Source of the DNA: Coenobita brevimanus
Lineage: Eukaryota; Arthropoda; Malacostraca; Decapoda; Coenobitidae
Assembly (NCBI GenBank): GCA_032717465.1
Contig: CM064666.1
Span: 4,826,028-4,890,027, forward strand
Direction of reading: 5' to 3'
DNA length: 64,000 nucleotides
The notes beneath the pieces are model-generated. The model ran no database searches and was not told the DNA's origin. It saw only the letters and a program-made list of their open reading frames with translations. The position numbers and the translations under genes are program-made. Positions 23,395 to 35,254 of the stretch are shown piece by piece (the first letter of the stretch is position 1; the number at the start of each line of letters is the position of its first letter).

Positions 23395-23930
23395 TTGAGT
23401 GGTAGGTGGAGATGACCATTGTCCACTTACTTGATGTACTGCTGCTTTCAGGTGCACTAAGTGACCGGTCTCATAGTTTCCTGTATTTCAGAGAACCATT
23501 TACATCTATCTATCTATCTATTGCCAGACGCCTCAATCCCGTTTGGGGTGGCCACAAACAAATCGCCTCCAAGTCACCCTGTCCCCCGCCATTTCACTGC
23601 CCTGCTCCCAACTCACGCCCCCCTCTCTCATATACCTCTCCACCCCATCCCTCCATCTCATCCTCAGCCTCCCCCTCCCTCTTCCCCCCTCCACCTCACT
23701 CACATACACTCTCTTCGTCAGTCTTTCACCCTCCATCCTCTCCACGTGGCCAAACCACCTCAGTGTGTTCCTCATAACGCTTCCTATCACATCCACATCC
23801 ACACCACAACGGTCCTTTATATCCTCATTCGTCAGCCTGTCTCTCCATGTGACTCCACAGGCTCCTCTTAAGAGAAGCCATTTACATCACTGGGTGGTAA
23901 ACATATGATCAAATAACGGGGTGACGTGGA
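23395..23930 (+). mobile_element. SINE-B module interrupted by an RTE insertion
   Basis: Bases 23395-23506 (ggtggagatgaccattgtcc, tgatgtactgctgctttcag, tttcctgta) and 23872-23930 (ccatttacatcactgggtgg, taaacatatgatcaaataac) are the two halves of the 5' module of SINE-B seen at 35255 and 41270. They are split by a minus-strand RTE 3' end and repeat the target GAGAA(G)CCATTTACATC on both sides. Confidence 0.8.
23507..23871 (-). mobile_element. RTE-type LINE 3' end inserted in SINE-B
   Basis: The minus strand encodes, in one open frame (23802-23533), the C-terminus of an RTE-type protein: LRWFGHVERM, LTKRVYVSEV, GRGRLRMRWRDGVE and DRVTWRRF. It is followed by the 3' tail ggcgatttgtttgtggccac...gaggcgtctggcaat and (AGAT)n. 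It is 5'-truncated at about 23871, flanked by a 16-17 bp target-site duplication (23491-23506 and 23872-23888) with one indel. This is classic target-primed retrotransposition. The open frame suggests moderate age. Confidence 0.88.
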
Positions 23931-24371
23931 GTCTGCTGTAGTGCAATTGTTAACTGGGTGGAGAGAGGTACATGCAGTGAACCAAAAACCAAACATCCAC
24001 ACCACGCCTCACTGTGGCGATGCGTTGTCTGCCACAAGAGGTCATAGGTTCACTGCACGGAATGGTCTTACAGGGGTGCTTCCTTGCCTGCAGTTGATGA
24101 GTTTGCTCGGTCAGACAGATCGGGGCTACTCAACACCAATATCTTTTTCTTCGGTTACAAATACTGACTCCCTTAACCACTTCATCACAGTTGTTTTTTA
24201 TTGTCTTCACGTTTCCAGTAGACACATTATTCAGCTTAAGGGAGGCCTCGTACTGAAGGGAAGAGAAAGTCTTGTATACTGTCCGCTAATTATATTTCTG
24301 ATGCTGCCATATAATTTTATTCAGCTTAGGGGACTCTTCTGTTAACGGAGGGGATAGAAGATCTCCAAGAT

Positions 24372-24372
<1 letters not shown>
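23931..24372. other. Unassigned DNA, possible tRNA-like piece
   Basis: No gene is recognised. Bases 23931-24060 hold tagtgcaattg and aggttcactgc about 110 bp apart, faintly like pol III A and B boxes, and the stretch may be the continuation of the SINE-B copy. The evidence is too weak for a call. Confidence 0.3.
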
Positions 24373-24436
<64 letters not shown>

Positions 24437-24507
24437 CGTCCCCTGTCCTCATTTTTCGTACTCTATTTTTATGAGTTGTTTTGACGGCAACGGATCCCCT
24501 AATTACT

Positions 24508-24592
<85 letters not shown>
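24373..24592. repeat. (TCTG)n(TC)n and (CA)n microsatellites
   Basis: A (TCTG)n run passes into (TC)n at 24373-24433. A (CA)n of about 39 units follows at 24515-24592. Confidence 0.97.
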
Positions 24593-24594
<2 letters not shown>

Positions 24595-24889
24595 CAGCGA
24601 GAGAGAGGGGACGTGTGTCAGGTCGCTCCGGTAATACTGGCCACTGCTGGCCACCACTCGCCACACCTAATAGTATCTTTATATGAGTCAAGCTCTGTGC
24701 TAGGCTAAATTAAATGATGTAGAGAAAGTATAAGAAAAAAAAAAAGGTTGTTCAAATAACAGAATACATCCAAGTCAGTGTATTTAAAGGAATCCGCTGA
24801 TACAACGTAAACATCGGCTGGGTGTCGTCATTATCACCAGGTGGATTGCAAGGAGATGCAAATTTGTAAGTAAAAGTTATCTTCCTAAG

Positions 24890-26564
24890 TAAGAATTATC
24901 TTTCTGCAAGATGAGTACTATCTTGAGTAAAGTGAAAATGGAAGGAGTTAAGAGAAGGGATAAAGGTAGAAAACAGAATGATGATTTCTACACAGAACTG
25001 GTTGAAATGGAAACATGTATATAATAAATTAGCAGAGAAAGTGAATAAAGTGGGGAAAACTTTTCAAATGGAAATAGATGATATTAAGAAGCAACGTTGG
25101 GTCTGGTTAGTACTTGGATGGGTGACCGTCTGGGAACACCAGATGCTGTTGGCATCCCTACGTGTCAAGTGGGGTTGGTGGAGGATTAGTGCCCCTCCCT
25201 GTAAAACAAATAACTCTAAGCCCTTGGCCACCCCGTTTGGGATACATGGCGTCTGGCAATGAATGAATGAATGAATGAAGAAGGAACTACGCATGCAGAA
25301 GGAAGAAAACGAAAAATTAGTAAAAGAAATAAACAAAAAGACACAACAATAGATGAGCTGTCAGTTGAAGTAGTTTCACTTAGAAAGAAGACTAGTGAAA
25401 TGGAGAGTACGGTTGTCAACCATGAGAGTCTTACGGAGGAGATCAGGAATGATACAGAGACAGTTAGGCAGGCAAGCAGTCTGATAGAATAAAGCAATTA
25501 TATTGAAGAGAAGATAACCCGGGTGAACGAAATGATGAAAAATTGAAAAAATGATGTACAAACTACGTATGCTGAAATGGTGAAGGTAAGGAAAGTTTCA
25601 GAAACAAAAGTCAAAGAAAAAAGTATTAGAAAGGAAGTGAAAGAAGACATTAAAAACAATCCAAAACTAGTGAAAGAATCACCAGATATCAACAAATCTC
25701 CAGTAATCACGGGTACAAATGAAGAGGAATAAGGAACAGAATCTCGAGAGACAAAAAGGAGATGGTAAATGTACTGAACATATTGAAGAAAGTATCAGAG
25801 GATATCTGTGATAAAGATATAGACGAACACAAAATGCTAGGGAAATATGAGGGAAATAAGTCAAGGCCTCTGAAAGTACCTTCCAAAGTGCAAACACTGC
25901 AGAGGAAATATTGTAAAATGCTAACAATCTCATAGAAAAAGAGAAATACAAAAATATGTGGATAAAAAGATGCCTAACTCAGGAAGAATGGGCATCACTA
26001 AAGGAAAAGAGGGAAGAAGCAAAAACAAAAAATGGGTAATGATCAGACGAAGAGAGGAACATTTTTGTTTCTTTTTTAAGGAATGGAATAACAAGTAAGA
26101 AAATCGTACATAAACAACAGGGACTAAGAAAAAGGAGGGTAGTACTCTCAAATGTCAAATATGTAAATTTGATTAAGTTGATGTATTGAAATGTAGACGG
26201 AATGGTATCGAAATTATTAGAGATAAAAAACTATACCAAAGAAACTGAATCTCATATTATTTGCATAACTGAAATAAACTTAATCTCGAGGATATCAAAC
26301 AACACCCTAAGTTTTGAGGATTACAATATATGGAGAAGAGATAGAAATTTGAAAAAAAAGAAAGAGGAGTTCTGGTATTAACAATGAAAAATCTACAAGT
26401 CAGAGAGATACAGCTAGATATACTGTCACAAGTAAAACTGATTGTATTAGAGATAGACACATTTGAAGGGAAAATAATTGTGGCAAATTTATACAACCTC
26501 CCAAAACAAACACTTGGGAAAGAGGTGAAGAAGACCTGGCAGAAAGTACAATTCAGAGTTTAAG
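24890..26564 (+). mobile_element. Second non-LTR element: coiled-coil ORF1 and endonuclease start
   Basis: Bases 24978-25085 and 25278-25730 encode Lys/Glu-rich, coiled-coil-like protein (LAEKVNKVGKTFQMEIDD; ELRMQKEENEKLVKEINK in the next part), typical of a LINE ORF1. After stops, 26190-26540 reads NVDGMVSKLLEIK, SHIICITEI, YNIWRRDR, KERGVLVL and IIVANLYNLP, the first half of an EEP-type endonuclease domain. The RT part is absent because a Jockey-like LINE 3' fragment follows at 26565. A 5S-derived SINE is inserted in ORF1 at 25091-25277. The element differs from the one at 13-15 kb. It has many stops and is dead. Confidence 0.6.
25091..25277 (+). mobile_element. 5S-rRNA-derived SINE (SINE3-type)
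   Basis: Bases 25091-25154 read GCAACGTTGGGTCTGG, TTAGTACTTGGATGGGTGA, then ccgtctgggaacaccagatg and ctgttggc. This is the 3' half of eukaryotic 5S rRNA with few changes. It continues into a non-5S body (agtgcccctccctgtaaaac, aaataactctaagcc) and the tail ttggccaccccgtttgggat, ggcgtctggcaat, (GAAT)n. The tail matches the RTE-type LINE ends of this window. It interrupts an ORF1 reading frame, with a short target duplication (aagaagcaac at 25086, aagaaggaac at 25278). The 5' half of 5S, with part of its internal promoter, is missing. Confidence 0.88.
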
Positions 26565-26963
26565 ACATCCATGTGTGTGGGGCTTACCACATACAGCACT
26601 TCTAAACAATGTGGAATCAAAGGTTTTTCATCTCATCGGCTCTCCTTCGTTCACTGGCTCCCTTTCGCCTCTCTCTTCAATAAATTACTTTATCATTTTT
26701 GTTCCTCTGTTACTCATGGTTTGGTTACTGTTTTTTGCACTCTTCTTTTCCATGCCTCTCTAATTACGACGAGCATACAGCACATACCTAGCTACACACT
26801 CTCACCCCCATTTTTGTCAAAATCTCTATGTTTATTTCCTGTACACGGCTAATCAAAACTAAAACTGTTTTCCTCAGTCAGTCTTCCTCACTGACTATAA
26901 CTTCAAGTAAAATTAATGCAACGTGTCTAGGCGTCTCGAAATGAAAAAAAAAAAAAAAAAAAA
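26565..26963 (+). mobile_element. Jockey-like LINE 3' fragment with poly(A)
   Basis: It reads VWGLPHTALLNNVESKVFHL and GSPSFTGSL, matching VWGGSPQTALLNRVESKA of the long copy at 31155. The 3' end caacgtgtctaggcgtctcg and aaatg is followed by about 20 A (26944-26963). The central part is deleted and rearranged. Confidence 0.8.
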
Positions 26964-28679
26964 AATGGTGCTCCTTTTCATTCCATTTTCTTTAGAACTA
27001 ACAAGTTTAACATAATGTGTGCTGCCAATCCAATTTTACCTCCTTTGGAACCCAGGGGCCGAGGCTAGGATACTGTAGTTAATAGCATTCGAGGATAGAG
27101 ATTAAATGATGCTAATGCCTTCTGCCACCACTTAGTTTCAAACCATAGCGTGTGGGCCACAACACTTTCTGACACTAGAGCTCTACTAACATCATATCAA
27201 GAATTCAGAGGTCTTCTTGTCTCAGTTAACTACCATTTCTAGATGCATGAAGGCACTTTCTTCTGTACAATGTCAAACAGATTTACTCAACCAAAGAACG
27301 TGTCCATCCATAAAGAAGCAAATCATTTTCTCCTCAGTGGATGCACTTAGGATTTTACTACAGTAACTTTATCCAATATATCAACGCTAGTACATAAGCC
27401 ACATTATCATCTCGTTTTCATTTTAGTTATTCATCGACACTCCAGTGCATGTATGCCGGTAAGTAGGCTACATAATTTCAGTTTATATGCGGTGCTGAAG
27501 AGCGATGCCTTCTTCCAATGCCACAGTTTATCTCTAAGTTTTCCCTTTATCGCCCCAAAAGACAACGAATGACTGTAGATGAGTAACTTAGGCTTAAATC
27601 CAATGGATTCACGCCTTATTATGAGCCTGGGGTCACTACAACAACAGTCCATACATGAATATATCTCACAGTACCACTCAAGCACCCGATGTATAAGCAG
27701 GAATGTTGTGTAACTCATGGCACGGCGATGTGTGAGCGGTATAATTTAGCTTTTCTGGAAGTAATATAGTCAGCTTAGCAACAGATGGAAAATAGTGGAG
27801 AGTTACAACTTTCACCTCAGGGGCCGGATACTCGGGAGTATTTACGTTCAAGTTTTCCCCTTAGTTCCATACAACTCTTGGTAACAATGATGCGAATTCT
27901 TCCAAGTTGTAATCAAATCACGGAGACCACCATATATGCTTGTAATTCTTTGCTGTATCATACATGAGGTTCTGACAACCCAAACTCAAAACATTAGCGT
28001 CGCCATATTGGCCCCGTAGCTTGTGACTTTAACTTCTATTGGGGTCAGAGGTGCTGTAAGTCCATATACATGCAGGTTCAGAGTCCCTCTTCGGCTTTAT
28101 ATAAGTATTCTTTTTGTTTAGTACAGTTAACCAGCACAACATGAACACTTGAAAGTGAAAAACTTATGTCAAAAAGGCATCAGAAACATGGTATTTATGT
28201 GACAGCAATAGCAGGCCCTCATAAAGTGAACTGACGACGAGTATTGGACAGTAGACCCTAAGAGGAAAGCCCCCTGGGACAAGAGCCCATTAACCCATCC
28301 CTCACAACAACCTAAGTTACTCTACCGTACCTTAACCTATGAAGTCCTACCTTATGAGGAAGAGACTGTAGCACGAGTCGAGCAGGGTAGTACCCCCAAG
28401 GTGGATGGAGAACTGATGACAGGGAGAGCTGGAGCTCCCTTTTCATCAGCCCTCAGGACTAGTTCCTGACCATCCCCATTTGCTGAACTTTTTCAGCGTT
28501 TCAGTTACACAGAGTGTAGGCAATTATGCTCTCTAATACAAGTTTCTCTAAATATCAACACCAATCTACATGCACTGTACACACTACACTTCTTTTTCAG
28601 AAATTAAAAGAATAAAGGAAAATGGTGCACACGTACAATGCCTCGGAGTCCCCACGGGTGGGGACCATAAATGCTCCAC
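26964..28679. other. Unassigned DNA, no gene recognised
   Basis: There are no domains on either strand. Frames are under 100 codons. Composition is normal, and I recognise no repeat family. Confidence 0.4.
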
Positions 28680-31657
28680 CATCCACCTCTCTCCCGGTGA
28701 CGACTTTTGAGCTGTCTGAATCCACTGCCTGATTCACTTCTTCATCATTTCTGCAACATTCGCAGCCTTTCCTCTCTGTCGAACACCACCTCTCCTCCTT
28801 TAAACCCCACCTTCTCTTCGTTACTGAGACTCAGCTGTCTGAGGAAACTGACAGCAAACCCTTTTCTGTATCCTCCTACTTTCTCTATACTTATTTCAAA
28901 GCCAAATGTGGATGATGTGTATATGTACACAACGACCTATTTTGCTTTTGTGTTTTTGAACTTGATTCTTCTGAATTCTCTACTCTCTGGCTTCAGCTCT
29001 CCTGTCATTCTCTGACTACATATATCTGCACTGTTTACTTATCTCCTAATTCTACTGACTATCAAAAATTCTTCGACTATCTTACTTCTGCGATGGAACA
29101 CATTCTATCCATTCCTCCTTTCTCTGAAATCTCCATTCTAGATTTCAGTGTTCACCACCACCTTTGACTCTCCTCTCCTTTCACTGATCCACCTAGTGAA
29201 CAAGCCTACATCTTTTCTCTCCTTAATGATCTAGAGCTTGTACAGCACCCTACCCGTATCCCTGACCGCCTTGGAGAGAGCTCCAACATACTTGACCTCT
29301 TCCTTACAACTAATCCGTCTGCTTACATTGCTAATCTATTCTCTCCGTTGGGCTCCTCCAGTCATAACCTAATTACCTTAACCTGTCGTATCGCTCCGGT
29401 ACAGCCTGTGGACCCTCCAAAGAAATGTCGTCTGTGGCAGTTTGGAGCTGTTGATTGGGAGGCCTTCAGGGAGTACTTCTTTGATTTTCCCCGGAATGAT
29501 TGCTGCTTTCATGGACGGGAGCCATCTGATTGTACCTTGTGCATTACAGAGGTTATTGTCTCAGGCATGGAAGCATACATTCCTTTCTCATATCCTTTGA
29601 CTAATGCAAGAAAGCCTTGGTTTACTCATGCCTGTTCTAATGCTGTCTGCAACAAGGAGAGGGCCTATAAAAGGTACTGGAGCCAACCCACCCCTGAATG
29701 ACATCGTTTTTTATGTTTCTGGCCGGAATCATGCTAAGTCTGTTCTTTGCTCTGGCAAAAATAATTTCTTCATACTAAATGCTCTCAACTCTCCAACTCA
29801 AATTCTTCCCGCTCCTTCTGGCACCGTGCCAAAAACCTTTCTAACAACTTTACCTCATCATCCTTCCCTCCTCTTTTCTACTCTGATGGCTCTGTAACTA
29901 TTTCTTCTACTGATAAAGCAGATCTCTTCGCTCAGACTTTCTCCTCCAATTCCACCATAGACGATTCTGGTGCTGTTCCTCCATCACTTCCCCCCTCTGA
30001 CTTCCTCATGGCTGACATTAAAATTTCTTCAGCTGATGTATTTTCTGCCATCACAGGCCTCAATACTAACGAGGCATATGGGCCTGATGGAGTCCCTCCT
30101 GTTGTCCTCAAGAACTGTGCATCTGTGCTTACACCCTGCCTAGGTAAACTCTTTCACCTTTGACTTTGAACTTGGACCTTTCCTACATGCTGGAAGTTTG
30201 CTCTCATTCAGCCAGTCCCAAAGAAGGGTGACCGTTCCCAATCCCCTAACTACCGTTCAATTTGATTTAGCATCCTGTCTCAAAAGTTTTCGAGTCTATT
30301 CTTAACATAAAATTTTTAAAGCATCTTTCCTATCACAACCTTCTTTCTGATCGTCAGTATGGGTTCCGTCAGGGATGCTCCACTGGCGATCTTCTCACTT
30401 ACCTTTCAGACTCATGGTCATCCTCCTTTCGGGACTTTGGCGAAAGCTTTGCCATTGCACTTGACATCTCATAGGCTTTCGATCGAGTCTGACATAAATC
30501 TTTATTTTCCAAACTGCCCTCTTACAGTTTCTATCCTTCTATCTGTGCCTTCATCTATAGCTTCCTTTCTGGCCGTTCTATAGCTGCTGTTGTAGACGGC
30601 CATCGTGCTTCTCCTATGTCTCTCAACACTGGTGTTCCTCAGGGCTATGTCCTATCACCAACTCTCTTCCTTTTATTCATCAATGATCTTCTAAGCTGTA
30701 CATCTAATCGTATCCACTCATACACTGATGATTCAACCCTTCATCTTTCCATTCGGTTTCCGCAGCGTCCATCTCGGCAGTTACTTCAGCAAACAAGGGA
30801 TGAGGCAATGGCACACCTAATGTCTGACTTGGCTCGTATCTCTGACTGGGGTAAAAATAATCTTGTTTTTAATGCATCAGAGACTCAGTTTTTATACCTA
30901 TCAACCCGTCAAAATCTTCCACAGGAGAACCCACTAATGTTTAATAATATCCAGCTCAATCCTGCGTCATCCTTGAACATGCTTGGGGTTTCATTCACAC
31001 GGGACTTATCTTGGAAAGATCACAATGCATCTCTTGTAAAATCTGCCTCCAAGAGATTAGGTGTGCTAAGCCGACTCCGTGCCTTCTTTACCCCTGCACA
31101 GTTGTCGACTTTATACACAGGTTTTATTCGCCCCTGTTTAGAGTACAATTCTCATGTGTGGGGAGGTTCCCCACAAACAGCTCTTCTCAATAGGGTGGAG
31201 TCAAAGGCTATTCGTCTCATAAACTCTCCTCCTCTTACTGGTTCCCTTCAACCTCTGTCTCTTTGTCGCATTGTTGCCTCTATATCTCTTTTCTATCGCT
31301 ACTTCAATGGTCACTGCTCCTCTGAACTGACTGCTTGCATCCCTCCACCTCTAAGACGGGTGCTACGCACCCGTCTAGCAACTAACTCTCATCCCTTTTC
31401 TGTCCAACTCTCTAATGCCTCCCAGTCTTTCGTTTATGCAACAGGTCAACTCTAGAACTGTCTCTCTTTGTTTGTATTTCCTGCTTCCTTTGATCCCCAG
31501 TCTTTCAAAAGCAGCGTGTCCTGGCATCTCGAAATGAATGGATCTTGAATTTGGCTCTGTTTTGTATTGTTTTTGTCTTTTTTCTCGGAAGGAACGTTTT
31601 ACGGGCTCAGCTTTTGATTTCATCTTCCTCGCATTAAAAAAAAAAAAAAAAAAAACT
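28680..31657 (+). mobile_element. Jockey-like LINE copy 1, nearly full ORF2, degenerate
   Basis: The endonuclease domain starts near 28755 (NIR.LSS.L..VEHHLSSFKPHLLFVTET across a shift) and continues with LSPNSTDYQKFFDYL, LNDLE.VQHPTRIPDR, NILDLFLTTNPSAY and GSSSHNLITLTC (29348 on). The linker has RKPWFTHACSNAV. RT follows from 30010 (AYGPDGVPPVVLKNC, YHNLLSDRQYGF), with VPQGYVLSPTLFLLFIND and SYTDDSTLHLS at 30630-30750 (usual YADD changed to YTDD). The longest frame, 30616-31455, runs to the C-terminus (VWGGSPQTALLNRVESKA). A 3' poly(A) lies at 31637-31657. Stops and shifts occur in the EN and early RT. The family is shared with the copies at 41.6 and 61.2 kb. The Jockey assignment is by general similarity. 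Confidence 0.85.
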
Positions 31658-32329
31658 ACCAACCCTACCTTAACCTAGCCAAGCCTAGCCAAGCCCATCC
31701 TAACCTAACCAAAACTAACCGTACTTTTCCTAACTGGGGCTTTTGTCCTTAGAGCTTTGGTCTAATGAGGGATTTGTCCAAATCTGAGTGAGGATTATAT
31801 GAAACTATATAAATTTACAGTACATTGCTTCTAGAAACATATGACCAGAAGCAAGCCTTCTGGAAGAAGTATATAATTCGTGTCACTTGTTAAATATTTG
31901 ATGACTAGGTTTCAGTAGCTATTAACAACTGGGAAATTAATGAGTTCAGCAAATTTTCCCTGGTCATACAGTATAGCTTAGCTTTCCTATTTCCTTTATT
32001 TGCCACCATTACAATTGACATTCTAATTTTTTTTTTCTTTAGTGTTTCATATTATTTCACAACTATCCTCTTTTATTTGCTTGTATACCTTGAATATATT
32101 TTTTCGTTTAAACTTCTTGGCTTATCAAATTTTACTCTTCTACAAGGCTTCGCATTTGAATTTGAGTAACTGTATGGTAAAAAATCAATGGATAAATAGT
32201 AAAACTTAAAACAATTCCTGTATCTCTGTTAAATTAATGAGAATGCATATATGGGATACTTTAACACTGATGTTGAACTGGGGTGGCCACAAGCTTCTCC
32301 ATCCTACCTTGCCATTAACGAACAGTTTA
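31658..32329. other. Unassigned DNA with CCTAACC-like patch
   Basis: No gene is recognised. Bases 31664-31725 hold irregular cctaacctaacc and cctagccaag words, too degenerate for a telomere array. The rest is AT-rich. Confidence 0.4.
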
Positions 32330-32650
32330 GAAACACTAGATCATCATCAGTGAACTTAGATCGTGCTAAGATTCTCGACTGATAAAGTCTAATAAGGCTC
32401 CTAGCAGTTCATCATTAATAAACTTAAGCTGGTGCCAGATCCTCTATTTATATCTGTATTTATAGACAAAGTTTTGGAAAGTTTTTCATAGTATCACCAA
32501 TCAATTTGGTTCATCACCAATGAATTTCAGCTGCCACCACGAATCTCCAAATACACCTACTGCATATTTATGGACAAAGTCTAGGAAACATCTCTTAATT
32601 CATCACCAGTGAACTTAAGATGGTGCCAAGGTCTATCTAAACGATTATTC
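32330..32650. repeat. Degenerate minisatellite, four units of 70-100 bp
   Basis: The phrase tcatca(c/t)cagtgaacttaag with gatggtgccaag recurs at 32341, 32409, 32510 and 32599. Two units also carry tttatggacaaagtctaggaaa-like text. Confidence 0.65.
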
Positions 32651-33443
32651 TGTGAGTGGGGGAGATATTTCTTCCTGAAACTTTATTTTCCGTCTTTGTA
32701 TCTCCACATGCTACCACTTAATTCTTTGGAACCAGTGATGTCGTATTCCTGCTAGCTCCAGAGAACTGTATTCAGTTTTATGCACTTCTCTCAGAGTGGA
32801 CAGATTAATGAAGTGTTTAACTAACTCCTCCAGCTCAGAAAATCTCCCTTAAACCTGAATAAACTCGTCGGGAACCAGAAAGAATATTATGAATGTCATT
32901 AAATTGATGAGGTTACTAAAAGCTGTACACTGCGGCGTCAGCTGCTAACTCGGTAATATGAATGTGCCTGCGATTTTCAAATCCGTTGGTATCAGGCCAT
33001 GAAAGATATTAAGCATGTTCTGTACATATATGCTTGGTTTCTGCAGGTATTATTAATTGCCACGTTATGTTTATACTTTGTTTCATCACTGAAGCCGTTG
33101 TAGTTTCACAAAGCTGTGCACTGTTCAGTTAAAACTACAGTAGCCTCTCTCCGCCTTACACCGATAACCGTGTTTGCTTTTGATGATCAGCTGAGCTGCC
33201 TACGTCCGCGTTTTGAATGTGTGGAACCTACTTTAAACTCAGTATAAACCTACGCTGTGACAGAGTGAGTGACTTGCAGCCGACAAGCAGTTTACACAAT
33301 GGCCATACAGTCGATCGGGGATACTTGAGCATTAATAAGTTTTGAGTATGGCCAGCAACCAAAATTGTAACCACACTGGAAATTCCATTATTAATGTCAG
33401 ACAGTTACTGGGCCTTTCCCAGTCGAGTAATTGGCCTCTGGTA

Positions 33444-33445
<2 letters not shown>
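32651..33445. other. Unassigned DNA, no gene recognised
   Basis: No domain, RNA gene or named repeat is seen. Confidence 0.4.

Positions 33446-33498
<53 letters not shown>
33446..33498. repeat. (GT)n(GA)n microsatellite
   Basis: Nine or so GT units pass directly into about 19 GA units. Confidence 0.97.
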
Positions 33499-33500
<2 letters not shown>

Positions 33501-33635
33501 TACTGTACAGTACACCAGATTACCATAATTTGTGGTAATTTGTGAAGACAAACGTATAATACATAAGTGCTAAGAATGACGTCAACACAGACATCATGTA
33601 TGGTTCTTTATGGGCTCAAGCCATGAACAGTATTA

Positions 33636-33930
33636 GTGTGCGTCCACACGTGCTCTCGAACATAGTTATGTTGGCAACACGGTAGGCAACATGTTCGGGA
33701 ACATGTTTGCAACAGTATTTGGAAAGATGTATGCAAACATTTCAATGCAGCTTCGAACACTGGCAGCAGAGGCGATGGGATAAGTGTGTCCATACCAGGC
33801 AGCTGAGACTTCATCATGATGTTGCCAACATGATCTGGACGCTGATGTTCCCAACATGTTTGCAGCGTGTTCGTTACTGCGTTGCTTACATGTTGCCAGC
33901 ACTTGTTTGAGCACACATGTGGACGCGCAC
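33636..33930. mobile_element. PIF/Harbinger-like MITE
   Basis: The ends are inverted: GTGTGCGTCCACACGTG on the left against GTGCGCGTCCACATGTG on the reversed right end. Similarity continues inward through ggcaacatg and gaacatgtttgcaac motifs. The 295-bp element is flanked by TTA on both sides (33633-33635 and 33931-33933), the TWA target duplication typical of PIF/Harbinger elements. It is non-coding, so it would need a transposase supplied from elsewhere. Confidence 0.78.
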
Positions 33931-34562
33931 TTACAGGGTGACGTCATTCATTAGTCTTGACGGCGTTAAAAAGGATTATTAAAGCAAACCTGCAAAAGCG
34001 TATCCATGAGCCGTGCCGTAACATCGAGAGCAAAAGAGACTTAAAACCTTCATCTGAGCCAGTTTATTTATGCCTTTACAATACGTTCAAACTTGTTAAT
34101 AGTCGGAAGAACTCTAGTATTCTGTTCCATTTACCGTCAAACGACTTGATTAGCTGAGAGTCAGTCATAAGAGTCCATGAATGCAATTACTTGTACCATC
34201 AACCTCATCATGATCGTGAGAACTGTAGTATTTAGCTGAGAATGGGTCACAGAATCCTGAATGTGTTAATTCTAGCACTGCAGACTCACTCATAGTGGTG
34301 ACAACTAAAATACTGTTTCTGCAACCGTAGTACGATCTTAATTTATTTAAGATCGAGTCATGAGAGCATGACAGCATCAACAAATTCTTTTGCATTATTA
34401 CTACAAGCCGTGTCCATATTCAAAATAAGTCAACACATTAAAGGACAATACTTAGATATTGTAATGGAAAGTGAAACACTAAGCACCAGAAGCCCCCTCA
34501 AGGGGGAATCACACCAGCCGCTAGCCAATACATATCTTGTGTGGCTTGGATTATGACCTTTT

Positions 34563-34800
34563 CCTTGACCTACTTTCACTAATTTCGAACTCGTAGGAGA
34601 TTTTCATCCCTACTGCACACCTATAAAATTTTGTGACGATATCTTGAGTGCTTGTGAGGTCTTTGTAACAGACACGCAGACCTTGACCTACTTTCATCAG
34701 TTTCGAACTTGTGATTGATTTTTTTCCCTACTACACTCCTATAAAATTTTGTGATGATATTTTGAGCGACAGACAAAAAAAAAAAAAAAAAGAGTTAATA
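34563..34800. repeat. 118-bp tandem duplication with A-run
   Basis: ccttgacctactttca occurs at 34563 and 34681. The following text (tttcgaact, cctataaaattttgtgatga, tattttgagc) aligns through both units. It ends in a run of about 18 A, giving it the look of a retrotransposed non-coding repeat. Confidence 0.8.
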
Positions 34801-35254
34801 AGTCTGCTAAGGTCATGAGTCTCATACATACGGTTAGGAAACTTAAGTACCCCTGCTGTTCCTTTGTGTTTAATTCATACTTGGTGCATTGCGTCTCACT
34901 TTCCTACCTGATGCCTTATATCAAACAGGATCACGTGTGACCAGAGAAACATGACAAGACTCACTGAGTATATGTCACCAAAGGAGTATGCTACGTAGAA
35001 AAGGGCACAAATACTAGGCGAACTTTTCCCTCGTTATAAAAACACAGAAATGGTACCCTGAAGTAACATTATAGCTTAGCCCATTCACAGCCATCATGAT
35101 TGTACTGTTTAATTCTTGTTAACGACAGTCGATATTGTTGAGCTCAAGATCAAAATCTGTTGAAGGTATTACAGTGAACCTCTATCGATCCTTTCAATAT
35201 GATAGGTGCCTTTGAATTTAAATATAATTTCCCGAGGTAAAAGAAATATTCCTG

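Noticed and set aside
25091..25154. Functional 5S rRNA gene
   Set aside because: Only the 3' half is present, it lacks the full internal promoter, and it is fused to a SINE body and tail.
31664..31725. Telomeric (CCTAA)n array
   Set aside because: Only two or three imperfect units occur among cctagcc variants; far too short and degenerate.
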